Source: Thiohalomonas sp041685045
GTDB lineage: Bacteria; Pseudomonadota; Gammaproteobacteria; Thiohalomonadales; Thiohalomonadaceae
Assembly (NCBI GenBank): GCA_041685045.1
Contig: JAWLGP010000001.1
Span: 444,109-508,108, forward strand
Direction of reading: 5' to 3'
DNA: 64,000 nt
In this document: piece by piece, positions 36,600 through 45,231 of the stretch
Position numbering within the stretch: position 1 is the first letter of the stretch
Layout: each line of letters starts with the position of its first letter
Position numbers and translations under genes: made by a program
The notes under the pieces: generated by a model
What the model was told of the DNA's origin: nothing
Database searches by the model: none
Seen by the model: the letters and a program-made list of their open reading frames with translations, nothing else

Positions 36600-37487
36600 T
36601 TACGGCCGCGACTGGTCGATGATCTTGCGCAGGTCGTAGTCTGGGTGGCCGTTGACCCTCCGGACCAGGTTGGCCATCTCGTCGTCCAGGGTCGGGCGCT
36701 CGGCCTTGTAGAGCAGGCCGACCGGTACCTTGTCCTCGCGTTCCGCCAGGTTGACGATGTGCATCGCCTGGTCCACGTCGGTCATGTCGTGATCCTCCGG
36801 GACCTCCTTCACCAGCTCGCGGAAGTAGGGGACGGTGTCGATCTTGTTGAAGCTGGGGCACTGCGACAGGATGTTGACGAAGGCGAAGCCGCGGTGGCTC
36901 AGGGCCCCCTTGATCAGCTCGGCGCACATCTTCGGGTTGCCGGCGAAGGCCTGTCCGACGAAGGTGGCGCCGTAGGTGAGCATGTAGAGCACCGGGTTCA
37001 TCGGATTGTCGACACCGCCATAGGGGGTGGTGTAGGCCTTCATCTCCCGCCGCGAGGTGGGTGAGACCTGCCCCTTGGTGAGCCCGTAGATGCGGTTGTC
37101 CATCATCACGTAGCTCATGTTGACGTTCTTGCGCGCCAGGTGCGGCATGTGGCCGCCACCGATGGAGAAGCCGTCACCGTCGCCGCCGGTCACTAGCACG
37201 GTGAGATCGGGGCGGGCCAGCTGGGTGCCGGTGGCGACCGGGCCGGCGCGGCCGTGCAGGGTGTGCATCTTGTAGGACTGCACGAAATAGGGGGTGCGCG
37301 ATGAGCAGCCGATACCGGAAATGTTGACCAGCTGGGTGGGGTCGACCCCCAACTCGGCCAGGGCGCGGTAGATGCCGGCGAGGACGCCGAAGTGACCACA
37401 GCCCGGACACCAGACCGGCTTCACCTCCGACTTGTAGTCGCTGGCCTTGAGCGCGGGTTTCTTGACGGGTTCGACAACGGCGGACAT
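36600..37487 (-). CDS. korB: 2-oxoacid:ferredoxin oxidoreductase, beta subunit
   Basis: The 295-residue TPP- and [4Fe-4S]-binding subunit has WCPGCGHFGVL near residue 26, SGIGCSS, the TPP motif GGDGDGFSIGGGH, and DNRIYGLTKGQVSPTS. Its ATG shares one base with the stop of the alpha gene (TGATG), so the two are coupled. The pair oxidises or makes a 2-oxoacid using ferredoxin. Neighbouring fumarase, mdh and FrdAB-like genes favour 2-oxoglutarate as substrate, but pyruvate cannot be excluded from sequence alone. Confidence 0.9.
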   Translation of the reverse strand: MSAVVEPVKKPALKASDYKSEVKPVWCPGCGHFGVLAGIYRALAELGVDPTQLVNISGIGCSSRTPYFVQSYKMHTLHGRAGPVATGTQLARPDLTVLVTGGDGDGFSIGGGHMPHLARKNVNMSYVMMDNRIYGLTKGQVSPTSRREMKAYTTPYGGVDNPMNPVLYMLTYGATFVGQAFAGNPKMCAELIKGALSHRGFAFVNILSQCPSFNKIDTVPYFRELVKEVPEDHDMTDVDQAMHIVNLAEREDKVPVGLLYKAERPTLDDEMANLVRRVNGHPDYDLRKIIDQSRP

Positions 37488-39202
37488 CACAGGATCTCCT
37501 CTACCTTGGCGACGATCATGGCGGGCGTGAACGGCAGGCCGCCACAAATCGTGTAGGGAATGGGCCGGATGGAGGTCTCGGCGCGGATGAAGTGGCTGAG
37601 CTGGCCCTGGTAGTTCACCTCGGGCACCAGCACCTTGCCGCAAGTGGCGGCAAAGGCCTCGTACTGCTCCACCGGCATCGGCCACAGCAACTTGGGATAG
37701 AAGCCTTTGACCTTGTGGCCCGCGTCACGCAGCCGCTGAATCGCCTCGCGCACCACGCCGATGGTGCTGCCCCAGGCGATGATGCCGACGTCGGCCTCGC
37801 CCTCCCCGTCCACCTCGACCGGTTTGTAGGTCTCGGCCACCGGCTGGATCTTGTCAAACCGCTTGGCGTGCATCCCCTCGTGGTTCTCGGGGCTGTAGTT
37901 GGGGGTGCCGCTCTCGCCGTGCTCCAGGCCGGTGGCGATGTGCATGGCGCCCGGGGTGCCGGGGTCGGCCATCGGCGAGATGTTGTCCTCGGTTCGGGCA
38001 TAGCGGTGATACTCGCCCTCGCCGTCCCAGCGCTTGCGCTGGACCACCGTGTAGTTGTCCGGGTTCGGGTAGGGCACGGTCTGGGTGGAGAAGGCCAGGG
38101 AGCCGTCGGAGAGCAGGATCACCGGGCTCTGGTACTGCTCCGACAGATTGAGGGCATCCACCGTCATGTCGATGCAGTCCTTCACGTTCTCGACCGCGAG
38201 CACGATGCGCGGGGCATCGCCGTGACTGCCGTGAATGGCCAGGAACAGGTCCGACTGTTCATGCTTGGTCGGCAGCCCGGTGGAGGGGCCGCCGCGCTGC
38301 ACGTCCACCACCAGCGCCGGGGTTTCGCTCATGTGAGCCATGCCGAGCATCTCGCTCATCAGTGCCAGACCGGGCCCGGAGGTGGCGGTCATCGAGCGTT
38401 TGCCCGCGTAGGAGGCGCCCAGAACCTGGGCGATGGAGGCGATCTCGTCCTCGGCCTGGATCAAGGTACCGCCGCGCTTGGGCAGGTGCTTGGAGACGTA
38501 TTTGGCGACCTCGGTGGCCGGGGTGATGGGATAGGCGGAGAAGAAGTCGAGACCGCCAAGCAGCGCGCCGAGACCCACCGCATCGTTGCCGGAGATGATG
38601 ATGACGTCGTCACGCTCCGCTTTGGGTGACGCCACCCGCCAGTCATCGCTCTTGGTTTGCGCCGCGGCCAGTTCCATCCCCTTGTCGAAGGCGTCGAGGT
38701 TGATCTTCACCACGTCGTCGCCCTTGCGCTTGAACTTGTTGGTCAGCACCTCGCGCAGGGTCTCGGCCGGGATATCGAACAGCTGCGACAGGGCACCCAG
38801 GGCCACCATGTTCTTGGCGCGGATACTGCCGAGCTCCTTGGCCGTCTTGGTCATCGGGATCGGATAGGCGTGAACGCCTTCCGGGATCTCCGGCTCGAAG
38901 TCGCCGCCGGGGCCGTCATAGACGAAGGCGGTGCCGGGCCGCAGCAGGTGCTTGTTCAGTTCATACGCCTCGCCGTTGAAGGCGCAGAAGACGTCGAACG
39001 TGTCGCCCTGGTTGAAGATCTGGTCGCCGCTGACGCGGATCTGGTACATGGCGTAGCCGCCCTTGATCTCGGCGGGGAAGGTCTTGAAGGTGTAGACCTC
39101 CAGCCCGGCCCGGGCGCAGGCGGCAGCAATAAAGTCGCCTGAAGAGATGATGCCCTCGCCGCCTTCACCGGCAACGCGGACGATCAGGTCATGTTTCGAC
39201 AT
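37487..39202 (-). CDS. korA: 2-oxoacid:ferredoxin oxidoreductase, gamma-alpha fused subunit
   Basis: The 571-residue protein starts with the gamma domain (about 1-190, VRVAGEGGEGIISSGDFIAAACARAG) followed by the alpha domain (FFSAYPITPATEVAKYVSKHLPKRGG, QAEDEIASIAQVLGASYAGKRSMTATSGPGLALMSE). This gamma-alpha fusion is normal for KorA in two-subunit enzymes. I chose the ATG at 39202; the open frame extends upstream only through non-conserved sequence. There is no delta ferredoxin subunit gene. It is divergent from the FrdB-like gene. Confidence 0.92.
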   Translation of the reverse strand: MSKHDLIVRVAGEGGEGIISSGDFIAAACARAGLEVYTFKTFPAEIKGGYAMYQIRVSGDQIFNQGDTFDVFCAFNGEAYELNKHLLRPGTAFVYDGPGGDFEPEIPEGVHAYPIPMTKTAKELGSIRAKNMVALGALSQLFDIPAETLREVLTNKFKRKGDDVVKINLDAFDKGMELAAAQTKSDDWRVASPKAERDDVIIISGNDAVGLGALLGGLDFFSAYPITPATEVAKYVSKHLPKRGGTLIQAEDEIASIAQVLGASYAGKRSMTATSGPGLALMSEMLGMAHMSETPALVVDVQRGGPSTGLPTKHEQSDLFLAIHGSHGDAPRIVLAVENVKDCIDMTVDALNLSEQYQSPVILLSDGSLAFSTQTVPYPNPDNYTVVQRKRWDGEGEYHRYARTEDNISPMADPGTPGAMHIATGLEHGESGTPNYSPENHEGMHAKRFDKIQPVAETYKPVEVDGEGEADVGIIAWGSTIGVVREAIQRLRDAGHKVKGFYPKLLWPMPVEQYEAFAATCGKVLVPEVNYQGQLSHFIRAETSIRPIPYTICGGLPFTPAMIVAKVEEIL

Positions 39203-39600
39203 GCAAAAACCCCCGGAAATCGGAATCGTCGCTCCAGACTGCTGAAAGGGCAAAGCCGCGAAAGAAGGCTGGAGCGGGGTGAGTGCCGCGTTTTCGACTC
39301 TGGACGGGCGGCACGAAAGGCGCCAAGGATACCCTAACTCCAGAGGGCCGGCGAGTTTTGGCCTCCCGCCAGGCGGGGTAAAGTCAACCCGCGCGAGGGG
39401 GTTTTTGGCACCGGCCATTTTCGATTCGACTTGAAATTTCAAAGAGATCCACGGCCATTGAGCGCCCCGCGAAAGGGTTCGAAGCGACGTTGGGCGCCCC
39501 CGGAACTGAAATTCGGCTCGTTCTGGTGCAAAATGGCGCCCTTCCGGACACCCGCGCCGCGTCCCGGCCGGCTCCCGCACGCCACATTGCGACCAACCAG
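39203..39600. other. Divergent intergenic region between korA and the FrdB-like gene
   Basis: The 398 bases hold no supported gene, although frames stay open on both strands because of high G+C. It must contain the promoters for korAB and for the frdB-frdA-nuoF-like genes. I cannot point to convincing -35/-10 boxes or an operator. Confidence 0.5.
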
Positions 39601-40242
39601 ATGAGTGAGAAGCAGATCCAGGTCACCATCGATGGCAAGGCCATCACCTGCCCACCTTCCCTCTCCGCGATCCAGGCGGTTTGGCACGCCGGTATCCCGA
39701 AGACGGCCGGTATCGGCTGCCTGGAAGGGGTGTGCGGCTCGTGCCGCGTGATGGTGCGGCGCAAGGGCGAGAGCCGCGTCACCATGGAATTGGGCTGCCA
39801 GACGGTGGTGGAGGATGGCATGCAGGTGCTGTTCCTCAACTTTCCCACGCCCAAGCACCATGTCTATCAACTGGATACGCTACAGAACTCCTGGGATGTG
39901 CAGGCGAAGTTCCACCAGATCTTCCCGGAGGCGATCAGCTGCCGTCACTGCGGCGGCTGCAATCAGTCCTGCCCCAAAGGGATTGATGTCGAGCGCGGTG
40001 TGCGCCTTGCGGTGGAGGGCAGCTTCAAGGAGGCGAGCAAACTGTTCCTGGAGTGCGTGATGTGCGACCTCTGCCTCACCGCCTGCCCGGAGAAGATCTC
40101 GCCCAACCACGTCGGCCTGTTCGCCCGCCGGGTCACCGCCTATTTCCACATCCGCCCCTCCAACCTCATCTACCGGCTGGAGGAACTGCGCCAGGGCAAG
40201 TACGAGGTCGTCGTGGATGAGGGGGCGGGGCGTCCGCAATAG
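39601..40242 (+). CDS. FrdB/SdhB-like iron-sulfur protein
   Basis: The 213-residue electron-transfer protein has a plant-type [2Fe-2S] domain (GCLEGVCGSCRVMV, last ligand in ELGCQ) and two full CxxCxxCxxxCP motifs (CRHCGGCNQSCPKG and CVMCDLCLTACPEKI), indicating two [4Fe-4S] clusters. That differs from ordinary SdhB/FrdB, where one cluster is 3Fe-4S. It should feed the FrdA-like flavoprotein downstream. I chose ATG 39601. Its CAA-TAG end again abuts the repeat (pair 5), just as fumarase does. Confidence 0.87.
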   Translation: MSEKQIQVTIDGKAITCPPSLSAIQAVWHAGIPKTAGIGCLEGVCGSCRVMVRRKGESRVTMELGCQTVVEDGMQVLFLNFPTPKHHVYQLDTLQNSWDVQAKFHQIFPEAISCRHCGGCNQSCPKGIDVERGVRLAVEGSFKEASKLFLECVMCDLCLTACPEKISPNHVGLFARRVTAYFHIRPSNLIYRLEELRQGKYEVVVDEGAGRPQ

Positions 40243-40301
40243 TACAGGATTAACATGATTTTTCAGGATTAACAGGATTAAAGGCAAAAAGGATTTTTGA
40301 T

Positions 40302-40306
40302 GGAGG
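40302..40306 (+). promoter_or_regulatory. Ribosome binding site for the GxxExxY gene
   Basis: GGAGG lies 7 bases before the GTG at 40314 and supports that start. The overlapping ATG at 40300 is in another frame. Confidence 0.6.
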
Positions 40307-40313
40307 CAAAACC

Positions 40314-40715
40314 GTGGAGTGGGTCGACAGGGATTTGACGGAGCGGGTTATCGCGTGTGCTTTTCGGGTTCACGGAGCATTGGGTGCCGGTTTCCTGGAA
40401 AAGGTTTACGAAAACGCGATGGTTGTTGAACTGGCCGAAGCCGGACTGGGTGTTCGGCAGCAAGCACGGCTGACCGTGAGTTATCGCGGCAAGCAAGTGG
40501 GAGAATACTTTGCCGACCTGTTGGTGGAAGGCAGACTGATTTGTGAACTGAAAGCGACCGATCGAATTGCCAAAGAGCATGAGGTTCAATTGGTCAATTA
40601 CCTGCGGGCGACACGGGTGGACACCGGATTGCTGATCAACTTCGGAAACAAGGTGATGGTGAAGAGAAAGTTCAGACAATACGGTAATCCTGTTAATCCT
40701 GAAAAATCCTGTTAA
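40314..40715 (+). CDS. GxxExxY family protein (PD-(D/E)XK nuclease-like)
   Basis: The 133-residue protein has the signature GFLEKVY (GxxExxY) near residue 26 and a PD-(D/E)XK-like core, YFADLLVEGRLICELKATD, with a candidate catalytic D...ELK, followed by QLVNYLRA. The family is widespread but poorly characterised. The start is GTG. The final residues (NPVNPEKSC) are encoded by the flanking repeat, so the repeat is part of the gene. It splits the FrdB- and FrdA-like genes and is likely a recent insertion with its repeats. Confidence 0.88.
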   Translation: MEWVDRDLTERVIACAFRVHGALGAGFLEKVYENAMVVELAEAGLGVRQQARLTVSYRGKQVGEYFADLLVEGRLICELKATDRIAKEHEVQLVNYLRATRVDTGLLINFGNKVMVKRKFRQYGNPVNPEKSC

Positions 40716-40741
40716 TCCTGTTGAATTTAGAATCCACCGCC

Positions 40742-42340
40742 ATGACCAACGGCATTCCCTACCACGAAGCCCTCCGCGCCTACGACGCCGACCGTGAGCC
40801 GGCGCCGCCCGGCGGCGAGTTGGCGACCGAGGAGTTGTTGCGGCGCTATCACCCCGACTATCTCGCCGAGGCGATGGTCGATCTGCGGATCGGTCCCAAC
40901 AAGGGACAGCGCTGTCACCGTCGTTTGGCCGAACTGTTGCAGGCCAACGCCATCATCGACGAGGCGGAACTGGCCGGTGCCCCGGTGACCGAGACCGACG
41001 TGCTGGTGGTGGGCGGCGGCGGTGCCGGTTGCGCCGCGGCGCTGACCGCGGTGCAGGGTGGTGCGCGGGTGATCCTGGCGACCAAGCTGCGGCTCGGCGA
41101 CAGCAATACGGTGATGGCCGAAGGGGGAATCCAGGCCGCCATCGAAAAGGACGACACCCCGCAACGGCACTTCGACGACACCATGCGCGGCGGCCACGGC
41201 AACAGCAATCCGCACCTGGTGCGGCAGCTAGTGATGGACGGCCCGGACGTGATCCGCTGGCTGATCCGCCAGGGAATGCAGTTCGACGTCAACGAATTCG
41301 GCGACCTGCTGACCCGCCAGGCCGGCGGTGCCTCGGCGGCGCGTGTGGTCTACTGCTGCGACTACACCGGCCTGGAGATGATGCGGGCACTGCGCGAGAC
41401 GGTCTGCAACCGGCGCGAAATCCGCGTGTGGGAGAACAGCCCGGTGGTCGAGCTGCTCTCCGACGACCAGGGGCACTGTGCCGGCGCGGTGGTCTATTCG
41501 GTGGATCGCGGCGGCTTTGCCATCATCAAGGCGCAGTCGGTCATTCTCACCACCGGCGGTATGGGTCGCCTGCACCTGAGCGGCTTTCCCACCTCCAATC
41601 ATTTCGGTGCCACAGCCGACGGCCTGGTGCTCGCCTACCGCATGGGGGCGCGCCTGATGGAGCTGGACTCGTTCCAGTACCACCCCTCCGGCCTCGCCTA
41701 TCCCACGCACCTGGGGGGCTATCTGGTCACCGAGGGCCTGCGTTCGGCTGGCGCCTACCTGCTGAACGGCCACGGTGAGCGCTTCGTCGACGAGCTGAAG
41801 CCGCGTGACTATGTGGCCGCGGCCATGCTGCGCGAATGTGCCGAGGGGCGCGGGGTGCGCGTGGACGAGAACACGGTGGGGGTGTGGCTGGATACCCCGC
41901 GGCTGGAGCGCAAGCACCCCGGCTTCCTCGCCGAGCGCTTCCCGAAGCTGCTGCAGACGGTCGGCAAGGGGCATGTGGACCCTACCCGCGAGCCGCTGCT
42001 CATCTACCCGACCCTGCATTATCACAACGGGGGGGTCGAGATCGACGAGGACGGGGCGACCGGTGTGCCGGGCCTGTTCTGCGCCGGCGAAACCGCGGGC
42101 GGTGTCCATGGTCGCAACCGCCTGATGGGCAACGCCTTGCTCGACATCATCTGCTTTGGCCGTCGTGCCGGCGCCAAGGCCGCCGAGGGCTGCCACGGTC
42201 GCGGCCACAAGACGGTCGGGCTGGAGCACGTCAACCGCCTGCGCCGCGAGTTGACCGAGGCCGGTCTGCCGCGGGACGTGAAGAGCCCGATGCTCTTCCC
42301 CGCCTACGCCAACTTCCGGATCACCTCATGTCGCAGTTGA
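40742..42340 (+). CDS. FrdA/SdhA-like flavoprotein
   Basis: The 532-residue FAD-dependent fumarate reductase/succinate dehydrogenase-type protein has DVLVVGGGGAGCAAALTA near residue 92, GDSNTVMAEGGIQAA, and TRQAGGASAARVVYCCDYTG with later active-site HPSG and GRNRLMGNALLDIICFGRRAG. It is shorter than typical SdhA/FrdA (about 580-640), mostly at the C-terminus. It overlaps the NuoF-like gene by 13 bases. No membrane anchor subunit (SdhC/D) is nearby, suggesting a soluble enzyme. Confidence 0.85.
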   Translation: MTNGIPYHEALRAYDADREPAPPGGELATEELLRRYHPDYLAEAMVDLRIGPNKGQRCHRRLAELLQANAIIDEAELAGAPVTETDVLVVGGGGAGCAAALTAVQGGARVILATKLRLGDSNTVMAEGGIQAAIEKDDTPQRHFDDTMRGGHGNSNPHLVRQLVMDGPDVIRWLIRQGMQFDVNEFGDLLTRQAGGASAARVVYCCDYTGLEMMRALRETVCNRREIRVWENSPVVELLSDDQGHCAGAVVYSVDRGGFAIIKAQSVILTTGGMGRLHLSGFPTSNHFGATADGLVLAYRMGARLMELDSFQYHPSGLAYPTHLGGYLVTEGLRSAGAYLLNGHGERFVDELKPRDYVAAAMLRECAEGRGVRVDENTVGVWLDTPRLERKHPGFLAERFPKLLQTVGKGHVDPTREPLLIYPTLHYHNGGVEIDEDGATGVPGLFCAGETAGGVHGRNRLMGNALLDIICFGRRAGAKAAEGCHGRGHKTVGLEHVNRLRRELTEAGLPRDVKSPMLFPAYANFRITSCRS

Positions 42341-43575
42341 ATCAGGTTCTACTCCACCCCGAACGGCGGATCGGTGCCGATCTCGACCGCTGGCTGGCCA
42401 CCGGGGGCGGCGCGGCCTTGCGGCGTGCCCTCAAGGCACCCGAGGCGGTCATCGATGCCATCGAGGCCGCGGGACTGCCCGGGTTGGGCGGCAGCGGCTA
42501 TCCGGCCGCGCGCAAGTGGCGCGCAGTGGCCGCCCAGAGCGGCAAGCCGGACAAGTATCTCATCTGCAACGGCAACGAGGATGAGCCGGGCACCTACAAG
42601 GACCGCCTGTTGCTGGAAGAGACGCCGCATCAGGTGATCGAGGGGGCGCTGGTGACCGCCATCGCCACCGGGATCAACCGGATCGTCCTCTACGTCAACC
42701 CAGGTATCGAGCCGGCGCTGGCCGCGGCCCGCGAAGCGGTGGCGCAGTGGCACCAGAGCGGCTGGCTGGCGGTCATCGGCGAGTCCCTGGGGCGCGAAAT
42801 GAGTCTGGAACTGCTGTCGAGTTCCGGCCACTACTGCGGTGGCGAGGAGACCGCCGCCATCGAGTGGGTGGAGGGCAAGTTCCCGTTCCCGCGGGGCAAG
42901 CCGCCCTATCCTGCCGTGTCTGGCGTGCACGGCAACCCGACCTTGATCAACAACATCGAGACCCTGGCCAACGTATCCCACATCCTGCTCAACGGGCCGG
43001 AGTGGTACCGTCGCCTGGGGTTGGGCCGCGGCCACGGCACCAAGCTCTACACCCTGAGTGGCGATGTGCTCAGGCCGGGCGTCTACGAACTGCCCTCCGG
43101 CACCCCGCTGCGGGAGCTCATTTTCGAACACGGCGGCGGCCTGCTGGAGCAGAAGCCGGTCAAGGCGGTTTTTACCGGCGGCCCCTCCAACACGCTGCTT
43201 ACGCCCGAGCATCTCGACGTCCCGCTCGACTTCGAGTCGGTGCGCGAGCGCGGCGCCAGTCTCGGCACCGGCGCCATCATCGTCATCTCCGAGGGCACCG
43301 GCATCGTCAAGCGGGTGGCCGAGTACGTGAACTTCTTCGCCCACTCCTCCTGTGGCCAGTGCCCGCCCTGCAAGACCGGAACGCATTACGCGTCGATGCT
43401 GTTGCAGAAGATCGATACCGGCTGCGGCACCCAGGCCGACTTGGACGCGCTGATGGATCTCTGCCGTATCCTTCCGGGTGCCGGCCGCTGTCATCTGCTC
43501 GAAGGCGTGGTCAAACTGCTCGACAGCTCCTTCGAACACTTCCTGCACGAGTACCGTCAGCCGTTACGGACCTGA
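42328..43575 (+). CDS. NuoF-like NADH-binding FMN/Fe-S protein
   Basis: The 415-residue protein belongs to the NuoF/51-kDa family: FMN/NADH site GLGGSGYPAARKW, NEDEPGTYKDR and HYCGGEETAAIEWVEGK, then SSCGQCPPCKTGT and GAGRCHLLEG for a [4Fe-4S] cluster. No NuoE or NuoG gene accompanies it. Its coupling to the FrdA-like gene suggests it supplies NADH electrons to fumarate reduction. I chose the ATG at 42328 inside the end of the FrdA-like gene. Confidence 0.88.
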   Translation: MSQLNQVLLHPERRIGADLDRWLATGGGAALRRALKAPEAVIDAIEAAGLPGLGGSGYPAARKWRAVAAQSGKPDKYLICNGNEDEPGTYKDRLLLEETPHQVIEGALVTAIATGINRIVLYVNPGIEPALAAAREAVAQWHQSGWLAVIGESLGREMSLELLSSSGHYCGGEETAAIEWVEGKFPFPRGKPPYPAVSGVHGNPTLINNIETLANVSHILLNGPEWYRRLGLGRGHGTKLYTLSGDVLRPGVYELPSGTPLRELIFEHGGGLLEQKPVKAVFTGGPSNTLLTPEHLDVPLDFESVRERGASLGTGAIIVISEGTGIVKRVAEYVNFFAHSSCGQCPPCKTGTHYASMLLQKIDTGCGTQADLDALMDLCRILPGAGRCHLLEGVVKLLDSSFEHFLHEYRQPLRT

Positions 43576-43578
43576 CGC

Positions 43579-43992
43579 ATGTTGCCGATCTCCGCCCGCG
43601 TCTCCATCCCACTGGCCGAGGTGGAACTGGAGGCGATCCGCGCCCAGGGCGCGGGTGGGCAGAACGTCAACAAGGTATCGAGCGCGGTGCACCTTCGCTT
43701 CGATGTGCGCGCCTCCTCACTGCCGGACTTCTACAAGCAACGCCTGCTTGCCCTGAGCGACCGACGCATCACCCGCGATGGCGTCGTGGTGATCAAGTCG
43801 CAGGAATACCGCAGTCAGGAGAAGAACCGGGAAGCGGCACTGGCGCGGCTGCAGGCGCTGGTCCGGAGCGTCGGCGTCACGGCCAAGAAGCGGGTGGCAA
43901 CCAAGCCGACGCGTGCCTCCCAGCGGCGCCGGATCGACGAGAAGAAAAAGCGCGGCAGACTGAAGGATTTGCGGCGGGGAGCTGACGACTAA
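43579..43992 (+). CDS. arfB: ArfB/YaeJ alternative ribosome-rescue peptidyl-tRNA hydrolase
   Basis: The 137-residue protein has the catalytic GGQ in AQGAGGQNVNKVSSAVHLRF and the basic C-terminal tail (RASQRRRIDEKKKRGRLKDLRRG) that enters the empty mRNA channel. It hydrolyses peptidyl-tRNA on stalled ribosomes. Only 3 bases separate it from the NuoF-like gene, so it may be co-transcribed by read-through. Confidence 0.94.
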   Translation: MLPISARVSIPLAEVELEAIRAQGAGGQNVNKVSSAVHLRFDVRASSLPDFYKQRLLALSDRRITRDGVVVIKSQEYRSQEKNREAALARLQALVRSVGVTAKKRVATKPTRASQRRRIDEKKKRGRLKDLRRGADD

Positions 43993-44025
43993 TCCAAATG
44001 CGACTTTGTTTAAGGGACGAACGCC

Positions 44026-44682
44026 ATGCAATTTGAACTGGACGCCAACGAAATCCGGGTGCTCGGCTCGCTGGTGGAAAAAGAGCTGACCACCCCGGAC
44101 TACTATCCACTCTCCCTCAGCGGACTGGTTGCCGCCTGCAACCAGAAGTCCAACCGCGATCCGGTGATGCAGCTTGCCGAGGGCGAGGTCGTGGAAGCGC
44201 TGGATGCACTGATGAAGCGCCACCTGGTTTCCGAAAAAGGCGGTGCCGGCAGCCGGGTGCCGAAATATGCGCATCGGCTCGCCAGCACGCTGTTCGAGGA
44301 GCGCGGCCTGTCACGGCCGGAGCTCGCCGTCACCTGTGTGCTGATGCTGCGCGGCCCGCAGACCATCGGCGAACTGCGCACCCGCACCGCCCGCATGGCC
44401 GAATTTGCCGACCTCGATGCGGTGGAGACAACGCTGCTGGAGCTGGCGACGCGCGCCGATGGTCCCTACGTGGCCGAGCTGCCCCGTCAGCCCGGCCAGC
44501 GCGAGCGGCGGTTCATGCATCTGCTTGGCGGCGAGCCGGAAGCGGCAGTGCCCTTCACCGCTCCGCCCCAAGCCGGGCCGACCGAAGACCGCATGGCCGC
44601 CCTGGAGGAAGAGGTGGCGCAGTTGCGGGATGAGGTGGCCGCGCTGCGCGCCGAACTCGAAGTGCTGCGGGGAGAGCGTTGA
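44026..44682 (+). CDS. yceH: YceH family (UPF0502/DUF480) protein
   Basis: The 218-residue protein starts FELDANEIRVLGSLVEKELTTPDYYPLSLSGLVAACNQKSNRDPVM, the family signature, with two winged-helix-like halves and a C-terminal coiled coil (about 185-218). The function is unknown. It is followed directly by the HIT gene. Confidence 0.93.
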   Translation: MQFELDANEIRVLGSLVEKELTTPDYYPLSLSGLVAACNQKSNRDPVMQLAEGEVVEALDALMKRHLVSEKGGAGSRVPKYAHRLASTLFEERGLSRPELAVTCVLMLRGPQTIGELRTRTARMAEFADLDAVETTLLELATRADGPYVAELPRQPGQRERRFMHLLGGEPEAAVPFTAPPQAGPTEDRMAALEEEVAQLRDEVAALRAELEVLRGER

Positions 44683-44684
44683 CC

Positions 44685-45101
44685 ATGCTCCATCCCCAGC
44701 TGGCGCGGGACTGCCTCGTCTTCGGCCGGTTTCCCCTCTGCCACCTGCTGCTGATGCGCGACGCCAACTACCCGTGGTTCGTCCTGGTGCCGGACCGGGA
44801 AGCGGTCACCGAGATCTACCAGCTGAGCGAGCCCGACCAGCAGCAGTTGATGCGCGAATCGAGCCAGCTCTCCCGCGCCCTGATGGCGGCGTTCCGGCCC
44901 GACAAGATCAACATCGCCGCCCTCGGCAACGTGGTGCCGCAACTGCACATCCACCACATCGCCCGCTACCGCAACGACCCGGCCTGGCCGGCGCCGGTGT
45001 GGGGGCGGCTCCCGGCCAAGCCCTATTCCGAGGGCGAACTTGGCGCGGTGGTAGAGCGCATCCGGCCACACCTTGGGACCGATTTCGCGTTGCGGGAGTG
45101 A
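44685..45101 (+). CDS. HIT domain protein
   Basis: The 138-residue nucleotide hydrolase/transferase-fold protein has the HIT-type motif NVVPQLHIHHIARY near residue 84 and an upstream NxAALGN stretch. I used the ATG at 44685, with GGAGAG upstream; a TTG at 44679 is also open and would overlap yceH. Confidence 0.88.
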   Translation: MLHPQLARDCLVFGRFPLCHLLLMRDANYPWFVLVPDREAVTEIYQLSEPDQQQLMRESSQLSRALMAAFRPDKINIAALGNVVPQLHIHHIARYRNDPAWPAPVWGRLPAKPYSEGELGAVVERIRPHLGTDFALRE

Positions 45102-45214
45102 GTGATCGACGCAAAGGCGCAATGACGAAAAGGGCGCGAAGGGATCTGTTTCGGATCCGATTTCGTAAGGTGCATAAGTCCGTAGGTAATCCGGTGGCTC
45201 AAGCATCGGCCGCT

Positions 45215-45224
45215 ATTGTACAAT
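45215..45224. promoter_or_regulatory. Palindrome upstream of the toxin-antitoxin pair, probable operator
   Basis: ATTGTACAAT is a perfect 10-base palindrome centred 12 bases before the ATG of the PIN toxin at 45232. Toxin-antitoxin operons are usually autoregulated at such sites. The degenerate CGCAAAGGCGC repeat lies just upstream (about 45112-45140). Confidence 0.5.
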
Positions 45225-45231
45225 TGTCTTC

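Larger units (their letters stand above)
40241..40728. repeat. Inverted pair of the ACAGGATTAACAGG repeat enclosing a GxxExxY gene (pair 5)
   Basis: The left arm 40241-40283 starts at the last two bases of the FrdB-like stop codon. The right arm 40685-40728 is in reverse orientation. The roughly 400 bases between them are filled by one gene, the GxxExxY-family ORF, whose last codons and stop are read from the right arm. The whole unit sits between frdB-like and frdA-like genes, as an insertion would. Confidence 0.85.

Noticed and set aside
37488..37685. N-terminal extension of korB upstream of 37487
   Set aside because: The extra residues overlap korA and lack family similarity; the TGATG coupling fixes the start at 37487.
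41228..42229. A 333-residue minus-strand frame opposite the FrdA-like gene
   Set aside because: No recognisable motifs; it lies wholly over a conserved flavoprotein gene.
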